Of a stretch of DNA of 64,000 nt, positions 10,901-18,241 are shown piece after piece. Both the position numbers and the translations under genes were made by a program. The notes beneath the pieces are model-generated. The model saw only the letters and a program-made list of their open reading frames with translations, was not told the DNA's origin and did no database searches. Source of the DNA: Bacillus massiliglaciei (GTDB lineage Bacteria; Bacillota; Bacilli; Bacillales; DSM-1321); NCBI RefSeq assembly GCF_900098925.1, contig NZ_LT622359.1:412152-476151 (forward strand). Direction: 5' to 3'. Numbering within the stretch: position 1 is the first letter of the stretch; each line of letters starts with the position of its first letter.

Positions 10901-11692
10901 ATGCTTGAAATAAAAGGAACAGATAATGCAGGAGGCTCAGGAATTGCCTATTATGATATTGAAGTGGACGGCAAATCAATTTTGACAGAGCCGCTCTCTC
11001 CTAAAATAAAGGAATATAGTTTAAAAGAAATCGAGGGCAGGAAAGTACAAGTCATTGCTGCAGATTTTGCGGGCAATGAAACATCGGTGAAGGTAAATAT
11101 GGATGAGGGAGCAGAAGAAGCGGATACAGCCGGTCCTGCAGTCCATATTACAGCACCTAAAACCTTAAGTATAACCAATAAAAAGAAAGTGGAAATTACA
11201 GGCTATATTGAAGAACCATCTGGTTTGAAAGAGTTTAAGATTGACGGAAAGAAAGTGAAAACAAATTATGATGAAGGGCAAAAGCGCTATGTTTTTACCC
11301 ATAAGCAAACATTTACGGATGGAGTGCAAGGCTTCACAGTGACAGCTGTGGATAAAAAAAATAATACCAGCACATTTAAAAGAACCATTATGGTGGATTC
11401 TGAAAAACCAAGGCTGATCATAAGTAATATCCCTCAAAAGGTCAGCGCCGAGGATGGAACAGCTAAAGTAAACATGAAGGTACAGGATAATTTTGATGAA
11501 ATCCGAGTGTATGTTAACGGCAGTGAAGTGTTCAGCCAAGCCTTTAAAGAACCTTATGAAATGAGAGGGTTCAGTAAAACAATCAAAAACGTTGAATTGC
11601 CTATAAAACCTGGAAAGAATCAATTTGAAATCCTAGTTACCGATCTTGCAGGAAATCAAACCAAGAAAAAGATTGCCATTAAGGCAAAATAA
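7958..11692 (+). CDS. Very large secreted subtilisin-like serine protease (Vpr/lactocepin type)
   Basis: A 1244-residue exported S8 protease. TTG at 7958 follows AAAGGGAGGA. A signal peptide of about 24 residues is followed by an I9-like propeptide rich in Lys. The catalytic triad is D194 (GIIDTGID), H260 (HGMHVGG) and S585 (GTSMAAP). A PA domain is inserted between His and Ser (around residues 450-520, AAGAAGVIIYNNADG). After the catalytic unit come Fn3-like and FlgD/Ig-like beta domains, ending in repeated Ig-like modules (residues about 970-1244). No LPxTG sorting signal is visible, so it is released or held non-covalently. The HGMH form with a PA insert is as in cell-envelope proteases. 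It stands alone between two terminators. Confidence 0.92.
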   Translation: MFKRSLSIFAIIMLVFTASVSAAAPLSKEPTGSTDAGKKNSKITQLKKEELDKKYKSDDEVRVVVELQEAPAIEYATKKGKRYKDLPKAKKKELKAQKLERQKKVKAKVKEKKIGFKELENFTTVVNGFSAEMKYGKIVEIESIPEVSAVHIVNEYERPKDKPDMIYSKELVQAQEAWRDYGYTGEGMVVGIIDTGIDPSHRDMVLSNEEEAELTESEVYALKETDGLRGNYYTDKVPYGYNYMDDNEEILDLGEGASMHGMHVGGTVAANGDEENGGIKGVAPEAQLLALKVFGNDQDEQTTWGDIYIKAIDEAIVLGADVLNMSLGSTAGFVSPEDPEQQAVARAVDNGILMSISSGNSAHFGNGFANPDTENPDIGVAGTPGLAYDSLQVASLENSFLDLDAVTYTVNGETSKAPYMSASSVHPNSLEEKVYELAYAGIGTPEELEQANVKGKFALIQRGTLAFTEKALNAQAAGAAGVIIYNNADGFISMVTDPNIVIPQLFMLKADGDQLQQALAAGEKVTVTFNGEKTKAANPEAGKMSSFTSWGTAPNLDFKPEITAPGGQIYSTLNDDKYGMMSGTSMAAPHVSGGAALVLERADQEFKLEGFDRVNLAKNLMMNTSQPLIDKGIVNEALEWDIPYSPRRQGAGVMQLHSALSTPVVVTEADKKEAKVALKEVGNTFSFTLKAENLSGKPVEYDVAGNVQTDFAIEGQLGYLANELEAQKIIGATIQINGSDKKTIEVPANGSVTFKVDVDLSKAKVLGDDLETQVPIDSVFPNGYFVEGYVTLTDPADTNPELNVPYEGFKGKWDKAPILDETKYDKESFYGMGGMVTTIDTNTFDYLGYDPVAQTFNSKFIAISPNNDGVQDDLIPVMSFLRNAESVEYSILDAAGRSLRKIRTDQFVTKDYYDEGRGSYYSILENSRWDGKINNQTAKDGYYYYEIRALLDYDGAEWQTYKFPVKVDTAAPSLKAVKQGDMLEIKGTDNAGGSGIAYYDIEVDGKSILTEPLSPKIKEYSLKEIEGRKVQVIAADFAGNETSVKVNMDEGAEEADTAGPAVHITAPKTLSITNKKKVEITGYIEEPSGLKEFKIDGKKVKTNYDEGQKRYVFTHKQTFTDGVQGFTVTAVDKKNNTSTFKRTIMVDSEKPRLIISNIPQKVSAEDGTAKVNMKVQDNFDEIRVYVNGSEVFSQAFKEPYEMRGFSKTIKNVELPIKPGKNQFEILVTDLAGNQTKKKIAIKAK

Positions 11693-11695
11693 CAG

Positions 11696-11779
11696 AAAAA
11701 GCAGCTCCCATTGGTATGGATCCCAAAAAGTTCAATTTGACTTTTTGAGACCGCCACACTTTTGGGCAGCTGCTTTTTT
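11696..11779. terminator. Long nested hairpin between convergent genes
   Basis: Outer arms AAAAAGCAGCT and AGCTGCTTTTT (plus CCCA/TGGG) enclose an inner hairpin, CAAAAAGT (11724-11731) with ACTTTTTG (11740-11747). A-runs on one side and T-runs on the other allow termination in both directions, serving the protease gene and the convergent helicase gene. Confidence 0.75.
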
Positions 11780-11797
11780 GTCTAACCGGACATCCAT

Positions 11798-14746
11798 TTA
11801 TTGAAGGGAAACGAGTTCTTTGATTTCATCGGTGGAAAGCTCTGTAATCCAATTCTCTCCGCTGATAATCTCATCATTCAGTGCCTGCTTTTTATCAATC
11901 ATCTGGTCAATTTTCTCTTCTAATGTACCGGTACAAATCAATTTATGGACATGAACAAACCGTTTTTGACCAATTCGGTAGGCACGGTCAGTAGCCTGGT
12001 TTTCAACAGCCGGATTCCACCAGCGGTCATAATGTATCACATGGTTGGCGGCTGTCAAATTCAAGCCGGTGCCGCCGGCTTTTAAGGAAAGGATGAAAAT
12101 AGGGAACTCTCCGTTTTGGAATTTCTCAATCATCTCATCACGCTGTTTTTTATTGGCGCTCCCATTCAAAAATGGAACAGAAATTTTATATCGATTTTCG
12201 AGAAGCTCTTTAATCATTTCACCCATTCCGATATATTGTGTGAAAATCAGGCAGCTTTCCTTTTGTTCCTGCACACTGTCAATTAATTCCAAAAGCTTCT
12301 CGAGTTTACCTGACCGGCCGGCCGCTTTTGATAAGGGAGAATCTGTTTCTTTTAAGTATAGGGAAGGGTGATTGCAAAGCTGTTTGAGTTTATTCAGCAT
12401 CTGCAAAATGATTCCCTTTCGTTCGAAGGAAGAAAGCTGCTCAATATCCGCAAACGTATCTTTAATCAGCTGTTCATAAAGAGAGGCCTGTTCAGATGTA
12501 AGCGGGACAAACTCTTTCTGTTCCTGCTTAGCCGGTAAATTCAAGGCGACTTCTTGATCCTGCTTGGTGCGGCGCAGTAAGAATGGCTGTATCAGCCGCT
12601 GCAGTTCCTTGATTTTATCCTTTTGCTCTTCCCGTTCAATCGTAGCCACATATTTTTCTTGGAATTGCCCAAGTGTTCCAAGGTACCCTTTATTAATGAA
12701 ATCAAAGATGGCCCAAAGCTCGCTGAGACGGTTCTCCATAGGAGTGCCGGTCAGAGCTACATGATGGCGTCCCTGCAGTTTGCGGACCGCACGGGATTGC
12801 TTTGTTTGAGAATTTTTTATATTTTGAGCTTCATCAAGGATAATAGAACTCCATTTTTGAGATAAGAGTTCTGTCTGATCCTGATGGGTCAGGCCGTAGG
12901 AAGTCAGCACAACATCATATCCTTCAAGGGCTTCTTTAAAACGCTCTCCTTTGGCGCGGTTATTGCCATAGTGAAGCAGAACATTCAGGTCTGGTGCGAA
13001 TTTTTCCAGTTCTTTTTGCCAATTGCCAAGGACAGAAGTAGGGCAGACAATTAAGGCTGCCTGATTTTCGGAAGGTTCCGAAGTATGGACGTCTGCTTCG
13101 AGGGCATCCCTATTCTCTTTCCGTATCAGAGTCTTCTTCTCTGTCCTTCCATCACCGGAGGCACTTGGTTTTGCCCATTCTGTCTGTTTGATATGGAGCA
13201 GGTACGTGATAACTTGAATGGTTTTTCCAAGACCCATATCATCCGCAAGACAAGCTCCAAAACCGTGATCACGAAGGAAAAGAAGCCAGCTGACGCCAAG
13301 TTTCTGATAAGGCCGGAGATCGCCCTGCAGAGAAGCCGGGACAGGAACAATCGGAATATTTTTTGTTTCTCGAAGCCGGCCCACCATTTTGCGGAGTTCC
13401 TGGTTTAATTCAAACTGAATGCGGAGAAGCTCATTCGCATCTTCGTCTTCCTCTTCCGTCTCCTCAGAACCTTGCAGGAATTCCTGCTGAAGCAGGTCCG
13501 TGAGCATCAGACCTTTTTCGTTTGCGGTCTCCATCATTTCCTGGATTTGTTTGATAAAGGCAGGATCGAGCTTTACCCATTGTCCGCGAACATAAATCAA
13601 TCTTCGCTTCTCGTCTACAAGCTTTTCAAATTCTGCTTCGGAGAGCTCCTCGCCATTCACCGAAAAACGCCAATCGAAATCCATTAAGGCCTGCAATCCG
13701 ACGTAAGCAGGACCGCGGGTGCTCTGGTTTTTCACTTTTGCTTTCACTTTTAAGGAGGATTCCTTTAAAGCCATCCACCAAGACGGCAGCAGAATTTCCA
13801 TACCAAGGAATAGCAACTTTTCGCTTGCCTCTGTCAGGAAGTCCCATGCTTCCATTTCATTTAAATTCTGCTTTACTTTTCCGTCTTCTTCCAGCCAGGG
13901 AATTAACTTGAGCAAGCGCTGGATAAATGTATCGACCTCAGGACGGAATTTATTCCAGCCCCTCGGAAGCCGTTTGGAGGTGAAGGTTTCCAAAATATTT
14001 TCGTCCTTTTTGGAACGGAGGATGACCTCCAGCTTCCATGGGCCGATTCCTTCCGGCGGTTCAGTAAGGCGAAGACCGACGGAGAAGGGCTTTTTATCCT
14101 CCTCGAGACCGATCCAGGTACGCCAGCTTTCCCGGTCAAAATAGGCCTGCAGTTCTTCGGGTGAAAGACGGCTGTCCCTGAGCGCTTCTGTGGCTTCCGT
14201 CCAGTGCTTCCCTGTAGGAGAATATTTCTGCATATACATATTGGCCGCATCGTTATACCATTTTTGTACAAAAGTCCTATTTGTCATGGAATGGGATTGA
14301 TCAAAGTCAGGGATTACGGGCTCTTCCCAAAAAGAGTGGAGAAATTCTTCCTCTACCTCTTCAGGGAGTTCCCAGGCCAGTTTATTTTGCTGAAGGCTCG
14401 AGAAATCAGGGATTGTAATCCCGTTTTCAATGGATTCATGTAGAACAGGAGCAGCTGCAAGACATACAGAGGAAAGCTCAGACCATTCCCAATCAACGAA
14501 GGAGTTGAAGCTTTCTTTGGCAAATAAGGTAAGCAGACCCCATGCGTCGACCGTGAAAAATGCTTGGCCGTCCACCGTGTCGATCGTTAATTTTGTTCCA
14601 TAGTAACTGGTGTCATCCCAATTGAAAAGCAGCCTGCGGACATAGGTTGAATGTAAATGCCGGCCTGTTTCATCAATGATAGAGAGGCGGTACTGCCCGT
14701 TATCCATCATGGCGATTTTGGTTTGGAGTTTCCCTGGATTAAACAT
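11798..14746 (-). CDS. SNF2/SWI2-family DNA helicase-like ATPase
   Basis: A 982-residue ATP-driven DNA translocase resembling B. subtilis YwqA. The N-terminal half (about residues 1-450) is the bacterial SNF2-associated domain. The ATPase core follows: DDMGLGKTIQ (motif I), ILDEAQNIKN (DEAQ, motif II), LTGTPMENR (III), LKAGGTGLNLT (V), and NQATDRAYRIGQ (VI). The start codon lies within the last 8 bp of the SWIM-domain gene, so translation is coupled. SNF2 proteins remodel protein-DNA complexes. Its precise target in bacteria is not established; the partner gene suggests a nucleic-acid complex. Confidence 0.93.
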   Translation of the reverse strand: MFNPGKLQTKIAMMDNGQYRLSIIDETGRHLHSTYVRRLLFNWDDTSYYGTKLTIDTVDGQAFFTVDAWGLLTLFAKESFNSFVDWEWSELSSVCLAAAPVLHESIENGITIPDFSSLQQNKLAWELPEEVEEEFLHSFWEEPVIPDFDQSHSMTNRTFVQKWYNDAANMYMQKYSPTGKHWTEATEALRDSRLSPEELQAYFDRESWRTWIGLEEDKKPFSVGLRLTEPPEGIGPWKLEVILRSKKDENILETFTSKRLPRGWNKFRPEVDTFIQRLLKLIPWLEEDGKVKQNLNEMEAWDFLTEASEKLLFLGMEILLPSWWMALKESSLKVKAKVKNQSTRGPAYVGLQALMDFDWRFSVNGEELSEAEFEKLVDEKRRLIYVRGQWVKLDPAFIKQIQEMMETANEKGLMLTDLLQQEFLQGSEETEEEDEDANELLRIQFELNQELRKMVGRLRETKNIPIVPVPASLQGDLRPYQKLGVSWLLFLRDHGFGACLADDMGLGKTIQVITYLLHIKQTEWAKPSASGDGRTEKKTLIRKENRDALEADVHTSEPSENQAALIVCPTSVLGNWQKELEKFAPDLNVLLHYGNNRAKGERFKEALEGYDVVLTSYGLTHQDQTELLSQKWSSIILDEAQNIKNSQTKQSRAVRKLQGRHHVALTGTPMENRLSELWAIFDFINKGYLGTLGQFQEKYVATIEREEQKDKIKELQRLIQPFLLRRTKQDQEVALNLPAKQEQKEFVPLTSEQASLYEQLIKDTFADIEQLSSFERKGIILQMLNKLKQLCNHPSLYLKETDSPLSKAAGRSGKLEKLLELIDSVQEQKESCLIFTQYIGMGEMIKELLENRYKISVPFLNGSANKKQRDEMIEKFQNGEFPIFILSLKAGGTGLNLTAANHVIHYDRWWNPAVENQATDRAYRIGQKRFVHVHKLICTGTLEEKIDQMIDKKQALNDEIISGENWITELSTDEIKELVSLQ

Positions 14747-16358
14747 CGATTAGCTTTCCCCTTTTTAATTCTTCTTGAAATGCACGCAGCCGCTTAGTTG
14801 AATCGGTTACATACTCCAGATATTTCTCGAATTTTTCTTCTTCTTTCAGCTTCTTATGAATGGTGCGCATTTTTTTCAGATATCGGACAGCCTGCTTGTA
14901 TGCAGGGCGGTTCTTCAGTGATACTTTTTCCTGTACAGCATGATAATACAGCGGAAGAATCAGCTCAGGCTGTTCGGAGACAATGGTTTTGATGGAATCA
15001 TTGCTGATTAAATCAATACTGATTTCCGAAAATATATGCATTTCCACCCACTTTTTATACTGTCTCTGTTCAAATAGGAAATTTGCATAATTCCAGTAAC
15101 TGTGCGGCAGAGCTGCTTTATAGAATTTATCCAGCAAATCAGTTCGTTTCAGTTTATAAGAAATGCTGGTGACAGGGCTGGTGAAGGTTCTGACAAAATC
15201 AACGCGCTTATAGTAATCCGTCATTCGGGCCAAATAAGCTTTGATATGGCTGTTGATATATTCAATGAATGGAATAGTCCGGGATTCTTCAAGGAAATTC
15301 AGCCAATAAAATATATACGGGCAATGATCCTCTGGCAGCTCTTTAAGCAGTTCAATGGCTTGCGCGTCCTGGCCTTCTAATAAAAACAGATGGATCGCTG
15401 CAAGTGTATGGGAATTTCTAATAACGGTGCCGGGATATTGTTTGGAACGCTGGTTAAGGATTCTTTCCAGTTCTTGACCGCGCCATTCCGGCTTTGTAAA
15501 AAGATAGCTCCATAGCTCGCGGTATAAATCTACCCGCTCATATTCAAGGCCGTCTTCCCCTTGAAGGAGCTGAGCGACATCATCTTTAATACTTGAAACA
15601 AATGGATCAAAGGCAAACGGTCTTGCCTGCCGGCTAAGGCCGCGAATCAGTTCGTGCGCTTCATCCGCAAGGTCATTGGCAAGGGAATAAAAGAAACGCA
15701 CACTCTGCGGCTCCTTATCATGCAATTGAATCAGTTTGGCCGTTTCCAGGAAGGTGCAGAAAAGGGTAGTGAACTGATAGAGGCTCCGCCATTCAGTCTC
15801 CATGGGAGCCTTGGACTGCAGCTTTTTAAAATAGCTTCTCAGGTGATCTTCCAGCAAATATACCGGCAGATTGATCTTTGGAGTAATCTGCTCTTCAAAT
15901 GTACGGCGGACAAATGATTTCCAGGAAGAGTAATCCCTTCCAAGTGCAGTTTTTTCCTCTGTTTGTTCCTTTAAGATCTCACTGGCCCGCTTGATTCCTA
16001 AATCAGCAGGCAGAGCATTTTCTGATGAACGGCTGATTTTCCAGTCATTTACCCATTTAAAAACACTAGCCTGTTCACTGTAAACAGAAAAGAATAAAGC
16101 AAGCTGATGCCTGCAGATACCTGTTTCATTACCAGAGCAGCTGCCGCCCAGAGGGGATGTAATATCAATCGTAACCTGATAGGGCTGAATATCCTGTACC
16201 GTAGCTGTTATATAATCAAAACCGTCTTCCCTTTTTTTATCATAAACTAATTCCTGAAAATAAAGCTCTAAGGCTGCCTGTACCATGTCGGCATCGGTTT
16301 GGTCTTCAGGATTAAAAAAGGATTTCCATTCTTCTGCGTATACTAAATTGGCTTCCAT
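14739..16358 (-). CDS. SWIM zinc-finger domain protein, partner of the SNF2 ATPase
   Basis: A 539-residue cytoplasmic protein, like B. subtilis YwqB. The only recognisable motif is a SWIM-type finger near residues 70-95 (CSGNETGICRH). The canonical form is CxCx(n)CxH; here the first Cys is replaced by Gly (GSC), so zinc binding may be altered or lost. The rest is helical and charged with no motif I recognise. AGGAGGCG precedes the ATG. It overlaps the SNF2 gene by 8 bp, and the pairing is conserved in Bacillus. I infer DNA binding or recruitment for the ATPase. Confidence 0.85.
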   Translation of the reverse strand: MEANLVYAEEWKSFFNPEDQTDADMVQAALELYFQELVYDKKREDGFDYITATVQDIQPYQVTIDITSPLGGSCSGNETGICRHQLALFFSVYSEQASVFKWVNDWKISRSSENALPADLGIKRASEILKEQTEEKTALGRDYSSWKSFVRRTFEEQITPKINLPVYLLEDHLRSYFKKLQSKAPMETEWRSLYQFTTLFCTFLETAKLIQLHDKEPQSVRFFYSLANDLADEAHELIRGLSRQARPFAFDPFVSSIKDDVAQLLQGEDGLEYERVDLYRELWSYLFTKPEWRGQELERILNQRSKQYPGTVIRNSHTLAAIHLFLLEGQDAQAIELLKELPEDHCPYIFYWLNFLEESRTIPFIEYINSHIKAYLARMTDYYKRVDFVRTFTSPVTSISYKLKRTDLLDKFYKAALPHSYWNYANFLFEQRQYKKWVEMHIFSEISIDLISNDSIKTIVSEQPELILPLYYHAVQEKVSLKNRPAYKQAVRYLKKMRTIHKKLKEEEKFEKYLEYVTDSTKRLRAFQEELKRGKLIDV

Positions 16359-16765
16359 ATCTAACGCCTCCTGTTCGTGGTTCAGTTTGCTTTATATAAA
16401 AACCAAAGGCTTTTTTCGCATGCTTCATTATGATTCAATTCAAGTGGCATTTTGTTAGAGGCAGTTAAGTTAGTTCATTGCTTTTGGTCCCGTGGTTCCT
16501 GACCGATAACCTGCATACCATCAATATCGTCTATAATGGACGGTCTTAAAACAGGTGATCTCTTGAAACACGGCCGGCTGACCCGGGCTAAAAATACTCA
16601 TCTATTTATTATACTGCATTTTGCGAATAAAATTTAGCTCCAAGCATGGATTGGAAAAAACGGTGTAAGCATCGATTTGCTTTTTTTGCAGGAAGGAGGG
16701 AATCTATTGAGAGAGCAGGAGGGAGACATAATAAATAGCCATCCCTTTGACGAGCAGGGAGTGGC
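16359..16765. other. Intergenic region between SWIM gene and PlcR-like regulator
   Basis: About 400 bp with no convincing large gene. It holds a short hairpin followed by T7 on the + strand (AAGCATCGATTTGCTT, 16667-16688). It also holds a strong ribosome site, GGAAGGAGGG (16691-16700), before the small reading frame described at 16707, and the terminator of the regulator gene at 16737-16768. Confidence 0.5.
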
Positions 16766-16781
16766 TTATGAATGGATTTGA
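16707..16781 (+). CDS. Possible 24-residue peptide with a strong ribosome site
   Basis: TTG at 16707 lies 6 nt after GGAAGGAGGG and opens a frame encoding MREQEGDIINSHPFDEQGVA followed by YEWI. It converges with, and overlaps by 16 bp, the 3' end of the PlcR-like regulator gene. No promoter is evident and I do not recognise the peptide. It could be a real small protein or a chance combination of a purine-rich stretch with a TTG. Confidence 0.25.
   Translation: MREQEGDIINSHPFDEQGVAYEWI
16737..16768 (-). terminator. Terminator of the PlcR-like regulator gene
   Basis: On the minus strand AGCCACTCCCT pairs with AGGGATGGCT (one bulge) and is followed by ATTTATTAT. It sits at the stop codon of the regulator gene. 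Confidence 0.55.
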
Positions 16782-17662
16782 TCTTCAATTTCCCAAGATT
16801 TAAGTTTTTGTTTAATAAATGCAGTAAATCGGTAGTTTTTCTGAAGCTCAAAAAGGAAGAGAGCTTTGGATAAATAATTTTTTGCTTCCGTATAATTCCC
16901 TAGCAATTCGAGATTGTAGCCAAGCTGGTAATGCAGTTCAGCAAGCAAATAGAGATGATCCTCCCGCAGACACCATTTTATGGCATCATAGCAGTACTGT
17001 ATGGATTCCTCGTATTTTAAAAGCCTTGTGAGGACACGTGCGGTGTTATAAAAAAGCCGGGCCCTGATTGATTTATCATTCAGGAAGGGAAGGACTTTTA
17101 AATGATGAAGAGCATCTTTATAGGCAGCCAGTGCTTCCGCATATCTTTTTTCTTCAAAATAGAAAACCCCTCTGGTAAGCAATAATTCAATCTCTCTTTC
17201 CGAATATAATTTCTCGGAGGACTTAGTGAGAGATATTGCTTCATCCAACAGGGAGAGTGCTTTATCTACATTTTTCTTCATTTCATATTCATAAATGGCT
17301 TTATGCCAAAGCAGGATCTGATAGTTCTTATTATTTTGCAGAAACAGGGGATTCTTTTCTTCCACTTTTACAATATCCCGGATATCTTCGTAATTCATAT
17401 TCCTCCGCGCCAATTTAAGCTGATTGAACACTTCTTCTACATAATCCAGTCTTGGTGTCATTCCGATATCGAAGAAGTAGTTCACATCTACCCCCAGCTT
17501 CTGAGAGATCAGATAGAGCGTGGAAGCATAAGGATAAACATCGCCCTTTTCGATCTTGCTGATTTGGGCCTGTGTACAGATTCCTTCGGCGAGCTCACCC
17601 TGTGAAAGACCTGCCTGTTTCCGTAATTCTTTTATTTTTTTTCCGACGGCTGAAAAGTCCAT
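16766..17662 (-). CDS. PlcR-like RRNPP transcriptional regulator (HTH plus TPR)
   Basis: A 298-residue cytoplasmic regulator. The N-terminal XRE-type HTH (residues 6-60) contains LSQGELAEGICTQAQISKIE, close in pattern to PlcR of B. cereus (LTQKQLSENICHQSEVSRIE). It is followed by about five helical TPR-like repeats, the peptide-binding part of the RRNPP family. The length matches PlcR (about 285) rather than NprR or Rap (over 370). AAGGAGAG precedes the ATG. The gene is divergent from a 39-codon secreted peptide gene with a PapR-like ending, which identifies the probable ligand. The members PlcR, NprR and Rgg bind an imported signal peptide and then control promoters. That this one does so with this peptide is inference. 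Confidence 0.88.
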   Translation of the reverse strand: MDFSAVGKKIKELRKQAGLSQGELAEGICTQAQISKIEKGDVYPYASTLYLISQKLGVDVNYFFDIGMTPRLDYVEEVFNQLKLARRNMNYEDIRDIVKVEEKNPLFLQNNKNYQILLWHKAIYEYEMKKNVDKALSLLDEAISLTKSSEKLYSEREIELLLTRGVFYFEEKRYAEALAAYKDALHHLKVLPFLNDKSIRARLFYNTARVLTRLLKYEESIQYCYDAIKWCLREDHLYLLAELHYQLGYNLELLGNYTEAKNYLSKALFLFELQKNYRFTAFIKQKLKSWEIEDQIHS

Positions 17663-17683
17663 ATGGTTCTCTCCTTAATATTC

Positions 17684-17697
17684 CTATAGTTATATTT
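17684..17697 (-). promoter_or_regulatory. AT-rich box A upstream of the PlcR-like gene
   Basis: CTATAGTTATATTT lies 22 bp upstream of the regulator start. Its exact reverse complement is box B before the peptide gene. Read in the direction of each gene, both promoters carry AAATATAACTATAG. It could be the regulator's operator or a shared promoter element. Confidence 0.5.
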
Positions 17698-17790
17698 TTA
17701 TCGGAGAAGCAGAGCATGGTAAGGTAATGAAAGTATTTGGACACGGCTTAGAAAGATAGCCGTAAAAACACGGCCTAACATTGTATGTTT

Positions 17791-17804
17791 AAATATAACT
17801 ATAG
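17791..17804 (+). promoter_or_regulatory. AT-rich box B upstream of the peptide gene
   Basis: AAATATAACTATAG is the exact inverted copy of box A (14 of 14) and ends 53 bp before the ATG of the peptide gene. The 93-bp spacer between the two boxes must hold both divergent promoters. The known PlcR box (TATGNAANNNNTNCATA) is not present in this form. Confidence 0.5.
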
Positions 17805-17857
17805 AATTTATTTCTATCAAAACCAATATTTATAAAAGAAAAAAGGAGGATGTACCT

Positions 17858-17977
17858 ATGAAAAAAAATGTCAAAGGTTTCGTTGTTTCATTTCTTTTAG
17901 TTGCTGGTTTAGTCTTAATTGGCGGCGTGTCTCCTGCAGAATTGCCAAGTGTATATGAGCTGCCGTCTGTCTACTGA
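17858..17977 (+). CDS. PapR-like secreted signal peptide precursor with tandem ELPSVY
   Basis: ATG at 17858 follows AAAGGAGGA at ideal spacing. The 39-residue product has a Lys-rich start (MKKNVKG), a hydrophobic Sec-type segment (FVVSFLLVAGLVLIGG) and the C-terminus SPAELPSVYELPSVY. The B. cereus PapR signal is ADLPFEF; AELPSVY fits the same A-[DE]-L-P-x-x-[FY] pattern, and the hexapeptide is repeated at the very C-terminus. It faces a PlcR-like regulator gene across a shared control region and has its own terminator. I infer export, processing and re-import as a pheromone. The repeated codons differ at every position (GAA/GAG, TTG/CTG, CCA/CCG, AGT/TCT, GTA/GTC, TAT/TAC), so the peptide sequence itself appears selected. 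Confidence 0.85.
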   Translation: MKKNVKGFVVSFLLVAGLVLIGGVSPAELPSVYELPSVY

Positions 17978-18015
17978 TTTTATCGTTTCTCTTTCAGATT
18001 TTATACAAAAAGATT

Positions 18016-18056
18016 AAGTCTGCCCCACGAGGATTCTTCTTGCGGCAGACTTTTTC
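18016..18056 (+). terminator. Terminator of the peptide gene
   Basis: AAGTCTGCC pairs with GGCAGACTT across a 19-nt loop and is followed by TTTC. It makes the peptide gene a short monocistronic unit. Confidence 0.85.
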
Positions 18057-18202
18057 GTACCCTCTTTACATCTATTGGCTTCCTTATTCTTTTAAGCATA
18101 TTCCTTTAGTTATAATAGGTAAAGTTTCGTGAGCTGAAGGGATAAATGTTCAGTTTTTTCAGGAAATGGAGCCGCTTACAGCCGCGCAGGCAGAGCGCTT
18201 TT

Positions 18203-18227
18203 ATTTGATATAGTAAATGTATCAAAT
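18203..18227 (+). promoter_or_regulatory. Inverted repeat before the 18242 gene, probable operator
   Basis: ATTTGATA and TATCAAAT are perfect 8-bp arms around a 9-nt spacer, ending 14 bp before the start codon and touching the ribosome site. Dyads of this size fit a dimeric repressor. Which protein binds it is unknown. Confidence 0.5.
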
Positions 18228-18241
18228 CAGAGAGGTGTGAG

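Noticed and set aside
16609-16851. An 80-codon minus-strand frame overlapping the end of the PlcR-like gene.
   Set aside because: It overlaps the regulator in another frame and has no ribosome site or protein-like composition.
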